64,000 nucleotides of DNA. It comes from Shewanella metallivivens. Its GTDB lineage: Bacteria; Pseudomonadota; Gammaproteobacteria; Enterobacterales; Shewanellaceae. Position 1 is the stretch's first letter. Each line of letters opens with the position of its first letter. Positions 49,000 through 58,129 of the stretch are shown piece by piece. Both the position numbers and the translations under genes were made by a program. The stretch spans positions 114,792-178,791 of the forward strand of contig NZ_JAQQPZ010000005.1 of assembly GCF_028750675.1 (NCBI RefSeq). Reading direction: 5' to 3'. Under the pieces are notes generated by a model. The model was not told the DNA's origin. It saw only the letters and a list, made by a program, of their open reading frames with translations, and ran no database searches.

Positions 49000-49433
49000 C
49001 GCGGCATGAATCCCATTTCAGACAAAGTTTCTGACAATTCACCGAAACGTTTAAGTTTACCTTCAAGCTCATTCACTTTTGCTTTCAATTCAATATTTTC
49101 AGCCTCCAGTGATGACAAACGTCTTGAGTCAAGTGCCTTCCTGTTTGATGTATTGTTGTATTGTTTTGGCTTACCAGACTCATTTTTTGCTGATTCAGTC
49201 AGAGGTGGCAGTACACCTTTATCGCGCAGGTTGTCTTCCAGTTGTTTTAAGTGCTTTCGTAATTCAGGATTTTGATTTAGAGCTGATTTACCACAGCCGA
49301 CCGCTTTAGCTACTTCAACACGACTTAACTGACCTCTAAAGGCTATTTGTTTAAAGTCATCATCTTGTTGCGTTGCCACCCACTTCAAAAACGCATCGAG
49401 GTTTTGCTGTGCTTTTTGTAGACCGCTAGCCAT
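48996..49433 (-). CDS. HTH/coiled-coil accessory protein of the island module
   Basis: The 145-aa protein has an N-terminal part with a helix-turn-helix-like RVEVAKAVGCGKSALNQNPEL (about 38-58). A polar linker and a C-terminal coiled coil (SLEAENIELKAKVNELEGKLKRF) follow. It resembles small proteins found beside recombinase modules in Vibrio and Shewanella islands (VPA1267-type, from memory). The stop overlaps the helicase start. Confidence 0.6.
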   Translation of the reverse strand: MASGLQKAQQNLDAFLKWVATQQDDDFKQIAFRGQLSRVEVAKAVGCGKSALNQNPELRKHLKQLEDNLRDKGVLPPLTESAKNESGKPKQYNNTSNRKALDSRRLSSLEAENIELKAKVNELEGKLKRFGELSETLSEMGFMPR

Positions 49434-49636
49434 TGTCAGTTTCCTTAAAGTGTCAGTTTATTGCTGAGTAGATTGATAAATTTAGCATTGGTGCGGCTCA
49501 TAATTAACCATTCACATTCGTTTACGTCTCTTGTCTTCTGCTAGATCTACAATATTTAACGAAGTTTAAAGCCCTGTTATCACTTAATCGCTTATAGAAC
49601 ACAAGTGAGTACCACTTAGTTTACTAGCAATAAAAA

Positions 49637-50314
49637 CTACGTTTCACTCACCCGCAATATGCGAACGATCTCTTCAGGATCAGAAGCATTATCGAGCAAT
49701 GACAATACTGATTCACTCTTAGTCTTATTAATTCGGTGCGATTTAACCACTTCGCCCTGCAATATAGTTAACGCCGATGTCACCTTCGCTAAGCGCTCAT
49801 TCGCTGACGAAACTTCGTTATTGAGTCTTTCTATACGAGTTTTAACTGCTATTTGTGTCTCCGACAAGCCAGCATCGAGCAAATGCTTAACTTGCTCGAT
49901 ATATAACTCACTGTCTCTCTCTTTTAATTTTTGACGTAGTTCTTTAACTTCAGAAACCAACTCAGGTTTATTCATCGCCTCTGGGCGTTTCTTATTAGAA
50001 TCAGCCTGCTGTTTAGTTTTTTTAAGACCGTCAGATAAACGATTTACCTGCCTCTGTTGACCGTCCACATAATCATTTAATTGATTATGCTTAGCAATGT
50101 ATGAACCGCTTAACCCCAATTCCAAACAGATAACAGATTTCTTAATCTTCTTTTCCGAAGGTGATAGAGGCTTAACCGAATTACTTATAAGAAGAGTGAT
50201 CTCTTCAGCACGCCTATTTATCGCATAATAAACTTTACGCTCATTATCATTCACAACCCAGTCAGGATATGAATGGGCTTTATCAATGCGTTTAAGATCA
50301 AATATTCCCATCAA
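49637..50314 (-). CDS. Coiled-coil TnpC/GinD-like accessory protein
   Basis: The 225-aa protein is strongly helical: after a ~70-residue N-terminal domain there are coiled-coil stretches (LKKTKQQADSNKKR, SEVKELRQKLKERDSEL and RIERLNNEVSSANERLAKV). It overlaps the stop of the 696-aa recombinase gene by four bases. In Tn554-type elements a small third protein (TnpC) influences insertion. The position and build here are similar, but homology is not shown. Confidence 0.6.
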   Translation of the reverse strand: MMGIFDLKRIDKAHSYPDWVVNDNERKVYYAINRRAEEITLLISNSVKPLSPSEKKIKKSVICLELGLSGSYIAKHNQLNDYVDGQQRQVNRLSDGLKKTKQQADSNKKRPEAMNKPELVSEVKELRQKLKERDSELYIEQVKHLLDAGLSETQIAVKTRIERLNNEVSSANERLAKVTSALTILQGEVVKSHRINKTKSESVLSLLDNASDPEEIVRILRVSET

Positions 50315-52401
50315 ACACTTCCTTCATTCGTGCCATCGTCTATTTCGGTTTGAACACTCAGTTCTCTCAATGCAGCTTCAGCCCGCTTTAACTGGTTTTT
50401 CCAGTATCCGTTTAGGTTATCAAGCCCTTGCGATTTATTGGTGTTGATCATTTCCTGCGCAGTCATACCCACACGCATTATTGCGTCTTTATGGGCCGAG
50501 CCATCATTACCAAGCGTAAATCTTCCCATACATCCGCCACAATTGTTCCAGCATGCATCGCCGTAGATTGGGGTCTTAGTATCCTTATCCCAACACTTTG
50601 CTTGAGATTTATACTGCTTTGGAATCATGCAGTATGAATGTTCATGGACTTTAATCATCTCAAATTGATTGAGTAGCTCATCAACTTGTGTAGGATCAAG
50701 CACATCTATATCCTGAACTAAAGACAGCATGTATCTAGCCGCTGGCCCGAAAAACTCATGTTCATTTTTAGCAATGCGATGAACAAGCTCTCTCATGTAA
50801 CTTCGATTTATCTCGGGCAAGTCAGCTTTAATTTTTTCACGAATGTAATCCATCGTCATAAAAGAGCCATACCAATGCCTAAAATAGTTTCGAATAGCCT
50901 CAGGAACGTTACCATCGAATCGTCTAATAGCGAGTTCTGCCCAGGTGTGTCTAAAACGATGAGAAGAAATTGGAATACCCTCTGAATCATAATCGCTTAT
51001 TAATTCACTCAACAGTTCACGATAAAACCCTCCCATAGACTTATTTTCACCGGTATCGTGCCAAGATAACCCATTAATAGCGACCGGCTGCTTCTGCCAT
51101 GGTAAAGTTGCCTTTAGGAGCCATGGCGCAACGGTATCATCGCCATGTATCGCCGATTGTTGCGATAATCCATTCGAAATCCACGCTATTGGCTGTGCAT
51201 GAATAGTGACAGGACGATAGGTCTCAGAATTGTTATTTGTTTTTTTAATCTTAGATTTAAACTTACCGCGAGTACTAGAAAACTCAAAAGCGTCATTTTT
51301 CAAAGATGCTAACTCACTCCATCGCACACCTGTTAAGGCCGAGAGCGATGCAGATACACGATAAAAAGCATGCCTAACTCTAAGGCTTAAATCATCAATA
51401 CTTTCTAATGGTTTTTCAAACTGAAAATCAACTTCGTATTCGTCACATAGGTCAAAGTAGATGCAAGCTAAATCTGAGACATTATTCGATCTTCGCATTT
51501 TTATAGGCCGCGCCATACCAGCTCTAGATCTCGTTACCCAGTTAAAAAAGCCATTCTTGTCACGACCATAACGACCCTCAATAAAGCTTGTTAAAGCAGC
51601 TCTAAGTGCATCAGTTTCGGTTATATTTTTATAGTGAGAGAGCTTGGATACAGCTGCTACCAAAGCTAATATTCGTTTAAGTTCGGGCTTTTCAAAATAC
51701 TCTAACGCTTCGCTGAGGATAACTATGGCAACTTCAAGCGGCATAGTGCCATGCGTTCCAGACTCTAGCCATGTATTATATTCTACATATTCGGATACTG
51801 AATCTTTGACTAAAACAATGCACTCTTCAGGAACTACTTGTATAGACGGATAATCAATGAGACCGTGTATCGTCGAATTAACCGTCATATTACCGAGGGT
51901 AGATATGACTTTTACAAAAGAAGCATGAGCGATGATCCCATATTTGTATGAATTTGAACCTTGGCTTCTCAGATCATTGTTGGGCTTCAGCATTTCATCA
52001 CAGAATCGCTTAAGCGTTTCGTAATTGATCTCTTTTAAGTATCTTAAACCCGCTCTTTGCATTGTAAGTTTTATAACTTTATAGTGATGAATCTTCGTTT
52101 TAAAGCTGCTTTGCTTAGCTTGAATACACCCATCGTTATGTTTGTATTGATTTAAAAGGTCGAGTTTTACAGACAGCTCAAACTCTGTAGGCATTCCTTC
52201 ATATATTTCTTTAATGTTAACTTTTGCTGATACATAAACAGGTAATCCGTCTTCGCCAATGATCGGATTACCTAAACGATCCTCTGCATAGCTACTTAAG
52301 TCAACGACTTCCCAACTATCAGAGAGCAATAGTGACTTAGCCTCTTCAACTTTTACTGAATATGAATCAGGCAACGATGAAAAAAATTGTTCGTTAATCA
52401 T
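50311..52401 (-). CDS. Large tyrosine recombinase (second catalytic subunit)
   Basis: The 696-aa protein has a long N-terminal region. Its C-terminal tyrosine-recombinase catalytic domain has box I Arg in ALTGVRWSELASL (about 355), box II in SSHRFRHTWAE (about 500), RHWYGS and the probable nucleophile Tyr in MTMDYIRE (about 537). A Cys-rich element follows near the C terminus (CWDKDTK to CWNNCGGCMG), perhaps zinc-binding. It lies nine bases after the 801-aa gene. Confidence 0.8.
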   Translation of the reverse strand: MINEQFFSSLPDSYSVKVEEAKSLLLSDSWEVVDLSSYAEDRLGNPIIGEDGLPVYVSAKVNIKEIYEGMPTEFELSVKLDLLNQYKHNDGCIQAKQSSFKTKIHHYKVIKLTMQRAGLRYLKEINYETLKRFCDEMLKPNNDLRSQGSNSYKYGIIAHASFVKVISTLGNMTVNSTIHGLIDYPSIQVVPEECIVLVKDSVSEYVEYNTWLESGTHGTMPLEVAIVILSEALEYFEKPELKRILALVAAVSKLSHYKNITETDALRAALTSFIEGRYGRDKNGFFNWVTRSRAGMARPIKMRRSNNVSDLACIYFDLCDEYEVDFQFEKPLESIDDLSLRVRHAFYRVSASLSALTGVRWSELASLKNDAFEFSSTRGKFKSKIKKTNNNSETYRPVTIHAQPIAWISNGLSQQSAIHGDDTVAPWLLKATLPWQKQPVAINGLSWHDTGENKSMGGFYRELLSELISDYDSEGIPISSHRFRHTWAELAIRRFDGNVPEAIRNYFRHWYGSFMTMDYIREKIKADLPEINRSYMRELVHRIAKNEHEFFGPAARYMLSLVQDIDVLDPTQVDELLNQFEMIKVHEHSYCMIPKQYKSQAKCWDKDTKTPIYGDACWNNCGGCMGRFTLGNDGSAHKDAIMRVGMTAQEMINTNKSQGLDNLNGYWKNQLKRAEAALRELSVQTEIDDGTNEGSV

Positions 52402-52410
52402 ACAAACCGC

Positions 52411-54816
52411 CTATATAAGAATGTCACCAGAAGGAAGTTCTACATCGCCATAAAGATCATCCGACTCTTTTATTTCAGCTGGCGTAAACTTCTCACGTAA
52501 TATCATATTGAGATACATATATTTTACTAACGCTTTTTTGACGCGCTCGCTATTACTGTAACCCAGCCTATATAATTGCTTATCAATCACAGCTATTTCG
52601 TTCTTTATTTTTGCAATAACAATCGGATGGCGAATAATGATTATTTTCTGATCTCTTTCTTTAATAATCCCTAAATCGTTAAATACCGCACCTTCATTAT
52701 TTAGTTTTGAGAATAAATCATTTAACTGCTCAATTTCTTTTTCTGCGGTAGTTTGGATACCCAGTTTCGCCCGTATATCAGCCATGCTCATGACCGCTGA
52801 TGAATTATACTCTGAAAGCGACAACTCCTTTGCCATCCTAACAAACTCATCACCAACCCTAGCCCCAAAGTCCACTGATTCTGTTAAGTAGTCAGGTAGT
52901 TTATCAACATACTGGGTTCTGGTTTTGGGTGTATGAAAGTCAAGTGCTGCGTCACGCTCTGTGGCTAAAACGCTATGTCGATCATCGACTTCTATTCGCG
53001 AAATATCCTTTACAGTTATTTCCGCAGATGAATAACGCTTCGCGGCTTTAAGGTTTAAAGCCGCCTTCGAAATAAGATTCATTGCTAAAGGCTTAACCCC
53101 TGTATCGGGGTTAACTTTTGTTGGATTGGGCTCATATATTTTCGAGACATTTTCTAGAAACAGCGCAGCCTGAGGACACTTTTCTAAGACATATTTATTA
53201 GACAGCGTTCCTTCTATAGCGCAGAGAGTTATACCGAAATTTGATTCATAACCTCTAAAGAATTTAAAGTATTTACCAACCAATGCAGCTCCATTCATTT
53301 TAGTCTTATTAGAAAAACGAATCCCATCAAACATCCATAGGTCGTCTTCTCTATATTGCTTTTCCTTCTCGCTCATTCCTAATGAATGACTGCGTAATAA
53401 TTGATCCCGATAACATAATAAAGCATTGTAAATACCTTGATTTCTTTTATAGGTTTCGCCTGAATCAACATTAAACGAACAATAGTCTTCATTTAAATCA
53501 TCGTAATCTCGACCACTTGTTAGCGATGCTCGCCGCTTAAACGAATCAACATCAATGATGGTTGACACGGAATTGTCGGTAACAGTAATATCACCGAGGG
53601 TCATCCATCTAAGATTAGCAGGCTGATGTCGATCCGAGGATAATATACAAGCCATACAGATCTCTTCGGCTTTAGAAATACCTAGAATCTCCTTTGTAGG
53701 GAAAACACTTAATAAGGTTCCACGAAATTGCTCTTCAGTGTTCTTATAAAGATCGCCGCCGAGTTTTTTTGTATAGTCTGAACTTGCATAGCAAAGCTTT
53801 CTGGCCCGTAGACTTGACGTACTTGTGTACTGTTTTTCAATTACACTTATCCAATCATACTCGCTTGATGTGGATTGTTTAGAAGACCAATCCCATATAG
53901 TTTTAGCCGCTTCACTCAAATTTTTCTTGCCACTGTTTACGGCCATATACTCCGTGACAAAACGTTCCGTCAAAAGTGGATGATTGATCCCCTTTGTAAT
54001 ATCAAAACAAACCTGAGGATTAAATAAAGAGATTCCAGAGGATTTATTCCCTTCTATCACAGCATTCGACATATGGCAGTCTTTACCTGCCTCATACCTT
54101 GCAATATGGCGAGCTATCTCGTTAGGAAATTGTTCGAAAATCGCGTCTCGAATAGCCCCCCATTCAGAAATATAAAATGCACAGAAAGCACGCATGCTAA
54201 TCATAAATGCTGAAGCATCTTCAAAACCAAGTTCAAGCTGATCAATAATATCGCCAACTCTTGCGTTTATTGACTTATCATCTTTTTCAGGGTTGGCTTT
54301 TTTATTAGCATTTTTACCCGCCAACACTAATGAAAGACGTTCATCTTCAGTAAAATCGATGCTTCTTAGAAGCGGTAAATTCTTTTGCTTTCTCGTGGTA
54401 ACACGTACTTTTGAGAGCGTATGTGCAGGTGACTTTATTGCATTGTAAATCCGATATTCCAAAGTGCTCGAAAGAACTTTGTCTTCTACTTGTTTTTTTA
54501 GGTAAGCCTCTATTAAATGATATATGCTATCCACAGGCGTTTCTGTGAAATTATTAAAAGACATAACAGCTAAATAAACATCTACAGATCTCCTATAATG
54601 ACTCAATGAGGATGACTCGCTGACGTTCTTTCTAAAATAAGGTGAATTGAAGTACTTTATTAAAGCCTTTGCAAAGGAATCGTCCAACAAGTTAGATGGG
54701 AACTGAGTAGGCTCGCCCACTTTCCACACGATACGATCCACCGCGAACTGAACATTTCGTATTTTATCACTGCCATTTGATAATTGACTAAGAGGTATTT
54801 TTTTGTCGTCTATCAT
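52411..54816 (-). CDS. 801-aa recombinase-like partner protein
   Basis: The protein overlaps the first recombinase gene by four bases and sits where Tn554 has tnpB. It has a possible box-I-like segment (SSDRHQPANLRWMTLGDI at about residues 393-410). I cannot find a convincing H-x-x-R box or nucleophile Tyr, so it may be a non-catalytic or highly diverged recombinase. There are a tandem Lys/Asn/Pro-rich loop and many helical segments. Function inferred only from operon position. Confidence 0.65.
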   Translation of the reverse strand: MIDDKKIPLSQLSNGSDKIRNVQFAVDRIVWKVGEPTQFPSNLLDDSFAKALIKYFNSPYFRKNVSESSSLSHYRRSVDVYLAVMSFNNFTETPVDSIYHLIEAYLKKQVEDKVLSSTLEYRIYNAIKSPAHTLSKVRVTTRKQKNLPLLRSIDFTEDERLSLVLAGKNANKKANPEKDDKSINARVGDIIDQLELGFEDASAFMISMRAFCAFYISEWGAIRDAIFEQFPNEIARHIARYEAGKDCHMSNAVIEGNKSSGISLFNPQVCFDITKGINHPLLTERFVTEYMAVNSGKKNLSEAAKTIWDWSSKQSTSSEYDWISVIEKQYTSTSSLRARKLCYASSDYTKKLGGDLYKNTEEQFRGTLLSVFPTKEILGISKAEEICMACILSSDRHQPANLRWMTLGDITVTDNSVSTIIDVDSFKRRASLTSGRDYDDLNEDYCSFNVDSGETYKRNQGIYNALLCYRDQLLRSHSLGMSEKEKQYREDDLWMFDGIRFSNKTKMNGAALVGKYFKFFRGYESNFGITLCAIEGTLSNKYVLEKCPQAALFLENVSKIYEPNPTKVNPDTGVKPLAMNLISKAALNLKAAKRYSSAEITVKDISRIEVDDRHSVLATERDAALDFHTPKTRTQYVDKLPDYLTESVDFGARVGDEFVRMAKELSLSEYNSSAVMSMADIRAKLGIQTTAEKEIEQLNDLFSKLNNEGAVFNDLGIIKERDQKIIIIRHPIVIAKIKNEIAVIDKQLYRLGYSNSERVKKALVKYMYLNMILREKFTPAEIKESDDLYGDVELPSGDILI

Positions 54817-55979
54817 GCCGAGAACTCCTCCCGATCATATATGAACATTTTCTTCCGCATCTCCTCTTCGTATTTATCCGTTTCACGCAATTTACCTAAA
54901 AGACCTGCTGCAAAATGAAGGTAAATAACCGTAGTTTGAGGATGGCGATGCCCTAAACGATCCATAAGAAAACTTCGACCTAGTTTTTCTTTCCCACTCT
55001 CTATACGAAGCCCTAGGTTAGTTGCGAATGAATGGCGAAATGCGTGATATGTCCAACCTGTATTGCTCTGCCATCGATCTGCGTCTTTAAGAGGCGCACT
55101 TTTGATAAGTTTATTCTTGGCTCGTTCAAATATGGTTGATGCATATTGACTGTTAAGCTGCTTACTATCTGTAGAACAAATCAATTGCCCGTTAAAACAT
55201 GTTTTGTAACGACGAATAAATTCCTCAATTTTTCGCCGTAAAGCAGGCTCAATACATATTTTACGAAGTTTTTTACCTTTTCCTGTTATGTTTAGGTAAG
55301 TTTCATTTAGATTATTGCTGTTACTTTTCTTTATCGCAGCTTCAACCTCAACCAAACTGAAATTATTAAAAGAGGTCACCTCATGGCACCGACATCCGGT
55401 TTCATAGGCGAGTCGCATCATGATTTCGTTTCGATCCTTTATATAGGAGGTTTTACCGTCTACATATTTTAGAAATAGATCAAACTGAGACTCAGGTATG
55501 TAGCGTTCTGAAAGCTTATAGGGATCATGGGAGTTCTGACGCCCCCGAGTTTTAGCTCGAATTAGTTCAGCCTCCTGTGACAAAGCGAAAGTAAAACGGT
55601 GTCCTTTCTCAGCAAAACCTTGAACCTTTAGAAATTCAAAGAATCCCGCTAATGTTGTCTCTACTTGATCTATAGTCGAAGCGGTATTTTCACGCTCTCC
55701 CATTAAAACTAATTCGAGATAGTTTGACATAATCACATCTGTAATATCGTCAAAACTCGTAATATTTGGATCGAAAGCCATTTCGTTTAATAATGACTTG
55801 ATTTGCGAGGCGTACTTTTGGATTGTGTTTTCTGATTTACGTGCAAGCGACAGACTCAATAGATAACACGAGGCTGGTGCATGAAGCACCGCAGTTTCTG
55901 CATCTGCAATAACAGTGGTCTTGAGCTTTCGCCCCACATGAACAAACTCAATATTCTTGCTAACGAAACGCTCTTTCAT
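54813..55979 (-). CDS. Tyrosine recombinase (first integrase, TnpA/GinA-like)
   Basis: The protein has a SAM-like core-binding domain (about 45-125). Its catalytic domain has every key residue: Arg in YETGCRCHEV (about 197), Lys hairpin ITGKGKK (about 236), HAFRH (about 312-316), LGH (about 344) and nucleophile Tyr in TTVIYLHF (about 353). I chose ATG 55979 with GGAT upstream; a TTG 12 bases earlier is also open. It is the island gene nearest the right junction and the first of the module. Confidence 0.88.
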   Translation of the reverse strand: MKERFVSKNIEFVHVGRKLKTTVIADAETAVLHAPASCYLLSLSLARKSENTIQKYASQIKSLLNEMAFDPNITSFDDITDVIMSNYLELVLMGERENTASTIDQVETTLAGFFEFLKVQGFAEKGHRFTFALSQEAELIRAKTRGRQNSHDPYKLSERYIPESQFDLFLKYVDGKTSYIKDRNEIMMRLAYETGCRCHEVTSFNNFSLVEVEAAIKKSNSNNLNETYLNITGKGKKLRKICIEPALRRKIEEFIRRYKTCFNGQLICSTDSKQLNSQYASTIFERAKNKLIKSAPLKDADRWQSNTGWTYHAFRHSFATNLGLRIESGKEKLGRSFLMDRLGHRHPQTTVIYLHFAAGLLGKLRETDKYEEEMRKKMFIYDREEFSA

Positions 55980-56129
55980 CGTGAGATCCAATTATAGGCA
56001 AAGATTCACAATATACATAGAAAAAGAATTAGTTCAACACAAAATAATATTTCGTACACTTTGTGATTCTCGAAAAAGTGATGAATTCCGACCTCCTACT
56101 GATCTCGCTTATATACAGTTCCTAGATAT

Positions 56130-56390
56130 GTCATCTGGGCCTTCATAAGTGTGCTTAAAGTAAGGCGCACCTTCTGGTGCAAGTACATTGAAATGGCGTT
56201 CCATATCACCGCGTACTGTCGGGTCTGCATTTTCGTTAATGGTTAAAGAAGCCGAAGTATGCTGAATAAATACATGCATTAAGCCCACATCAATGTCGCT
56301 AAGTTGAGGGATATGCTTTACCACCTCATCGGTAATAAGATGAAAACCGCGTTTTTTGGGTGTTAGCGTAATGCTTTTTTGTATCCACAT
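56130..56390 (-). pseudogene. yjbQ: yjbQ 5' fragment, cut by the island
   Basis: The 87 codons from MWIQKSITLTPKKRGFH to HTYEGPDD are the N-terminal part of YjbQ, including IQHTSASLTINENADP. Beyond the junction the frame runs six codons into island DNA (ISRNCI) and stops at 56109. The missing 52 codons are at 21467-21625. The gene's native promoter should still be on this side. Confidence 0.93.
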
Positions 56391-56845
56391 AGCGAAAACC
56401 TTAAATAACCAAAGCCAAGCTTAATTCACGATGACAATAAAATGCTCACGTTGGCTCGGTGTAAATACTCTCGCGAAAAAACAAACAGAGCATCACAGTC
56501 ACTAACGCAATCAACCTAGAGCATACACTCAAGTTTAAGCCTTCGATAGAAAATACCGTGTAAATAACAGCAATATAGTATTGATTACACAGAAAACATC
56601 AACAACAGCATGAATCAGCATGATCACGGGTTAGAATGCTGATTCGCTAAATGCATATAGGCTAAGTGATCTGTGCGGAAAGTGACTAAATGGGTTGATT
56701 GACCAAATATGGCTGTTCAGAAAGGCAGATAATCACGAAAAGGGTTTGATTTCGACATGCTCCTGTGGAGGCTGAAGGTTAACAAGAGATGGCAGGGCTA
56801 AATTGATTGGTCATGATAACGTCTAAATCGGTCATCAAGTAACTT
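56391..56845. other. Intergenic region upstream of yjbQ
   Basis: No gene is seen in about 455 bases. It should hold the yjbQ promoter. A short inverted pair (GAATCAGCAT at about 56611 and ATGCTGATTC at about 56637) is the only structure I noticed. Confidence 0.5.
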
Positions 56846-56886
56846 AAGCCGTTTCCGTACTCATTCAGACATACGAAAACGGCTTA
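56846..56886 (-). terminator. Intrinsic terminator after the SCO operon
   Basis: AAGCCGTTTCCGTA and TACGAAAACGGCTT pair along 14 positions with one mismatch, at the 3' side of the SCO gene on the minus strand. Confidence 0.85.
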
Positions 56887-56898
56887 TAAAAATAATGC

Positions 56899-57570
56899 TT
56901 ACTCGCTCATTAGGCTTTTTATATCGGTAATCAAGTTAGCAACAGAGGTATTGTTTAAACCATTATAAATGCCTCTAATATGTCTATTTTTATCCACCAG
57001 CACTAAGTTTTCAGTGTGTAAAAAATCTTCTTTGCTGACATATTCACCTAAGTCTTCATTGGCAAAATAAGCCTTTTTGGCAAGCGAGTAAATTTGTTCA
57101 CGATCGCCGGTGACTAACAGCCATTTAGCAGCATCGATATGATTTTTTTGAGCATATTGTTGCAGTACTTCTACCGTATCATTACCTGGTTGAATAGAGT
57201 GAGACACAATCATAATGTCGTCATCATCAATAAATTCACTTTGAACTTTAGACAATTGCGATTTCATTCGAGGGCAAATACCAGGGCAGCGGGTAAAGAA
57301 AAAACTCGCCACATAGATTTTATCTTTTACCGTATCTTGAGTGACTATTTCACCCTGCTGATCCATAAAGCTAAATGCAGGTACCTGATGAAAATCAGCC
57401 AACTCAGGGCTGTCAGGCTTAAACCAATGTGGAGTAAACTCAGCACTACCATAATAAGGTAGCTCGGCCAACGCGGGGTCGCCACTGGGCTGAGCCACCA
57501 CTGGCATAGCCACGAACTGAACAGCCAACACAGCCATTAACACATTAATCAGATTCAACCACTTCTTCAT
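56899..57570 (-). CDS. SCO1/SenC-family copper/thiol-disulfide protein
   Basis: The 223-aa exported protein has an N-terminal hydrophobic signal and a thioredoxin fold with the metal-binding CPGIC pair (CX3C at about 95-99). The conserved His is in FLHTENLVLVD (about 185). SCO proteins deliver copper to cytochrome oxidase or act as thiol reductases. Its start lies inside the end of the MORN gene (26-base overlap), so it is the last gene of a three-gene unit. Confidence 0.9.
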   Translation of the reverse strand: MKKWLNLINVLMAVLAVQFVAMPVVAQPSGDPALAELPYYGSAEFTPHWFKPDSPELADFHQVPAFSFMDQQGEIVTQDTVKDKIYVASFFFTRCPGICPRMKSQLSKVQSEFIDDDDIMIVSHSIQPGNDTVEVLQQYAQKNHIDAAKWLLVTGDREQIYSLAKKAYFANEDLGEYVSKEDFLHTENLVLVDKNRHIRGIYNGLNNTSVANLITDIKSLMSE

Positions 57571-58129
57571 CTTCTAATCCTACACACATATTTGAACGTT
57601 TAAGGCCAAACACTCGCCCGTTAACATATTGATAATTACTAAAAAGCTTACCATTACGACGCCAGGCTTGCTGTAAACCGACCTCTAGCCCATCAACATA
57701 ATTCATCTTTTTAAACAACTCACCAGTGGCATACCATTGCAACGACGTACCGTTAACCTTACCTTGACGATAAACCGACTCCGAGCGCATGTTGCCATTG
57801 CTCCACCAACTTTGCGTTATGCCCTCTAGCACACCGGCAACATAATGAGAGTCGAACGCTAAGGTGCCGTTTTCAAACCATTGGCGTAGAAACCCGTCTC
57901 GCAGGCCTTGTTCAAAATGGGCTAACTTTGCCATTTGCCCATTGGGATAGAAGGTTACTGCATCCCCCGTAAAAGGGATGTTTTGGTACATTCTAAGCCC
58001 TGTTGTATGCGAAATACTGATGTGTTGACTTGCTATTGGCCCAGTTTCTACTGTAAAAAAGTGCCAATAACTCAATAAAGCTAACAGTATTGAGCCAATG
58101 ATAACCAGTAAAGACTTAACGTATAGCAC
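57545..58129 (-). CDS. MORN/YwqK-type repeat protein
   Basis: The 194-aa protein has an N-terminal membrane anchor (LLVIIGSILLALLSYW). It then has about six tandem repeats of the YPNGQ-/W-NG--RSE-Y--G---G pattern typical of MORN_2/YwqK proteins. Function unknown. It overlaps the YHYH gene by 14 bases and the SCO gene by 26 bases. Confidence 0.82.
   Translation of the reverse strand: MLYVKSLLVIIGSILLALLSYWHFFTVETGPIASQHISISHTTGLRMYQNIPFTGDAVTFYPNGQMAKLAHFEQGLRDGFLRQWFENGTLAFDSHYVAGVLEGITQSWWSNGNMRSESVYRQGKVNGTSLQWYATGELFKKMNYVDGLEVGLQQAWRRNGKLFSNYQYVNGRVFGLKRSNMCVGLEDEEVVESD

Larger units (their letters stand above)
21626..56129. mobile_element. ~34.5-kb genomic island integrated in yjbQ
   Basis: The two halves of yjbQ border this segment exactly (codons 1-87 at right, 88-139 at left). 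The only sequence shared at both junctions is about two bases (AT at 21624-21625 and 56128-56129), so no long direct repeat was made. The end next to the yjbQ 5' half encodes a tyrosine-recombinase module. The interior is a mosaic of IS remnants, an orphan integron cassette, signalling genes, pseudogenes and a helicase operon, unlike the compact flanks. Excision would restore yjbQ. Confidence 0.9.
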
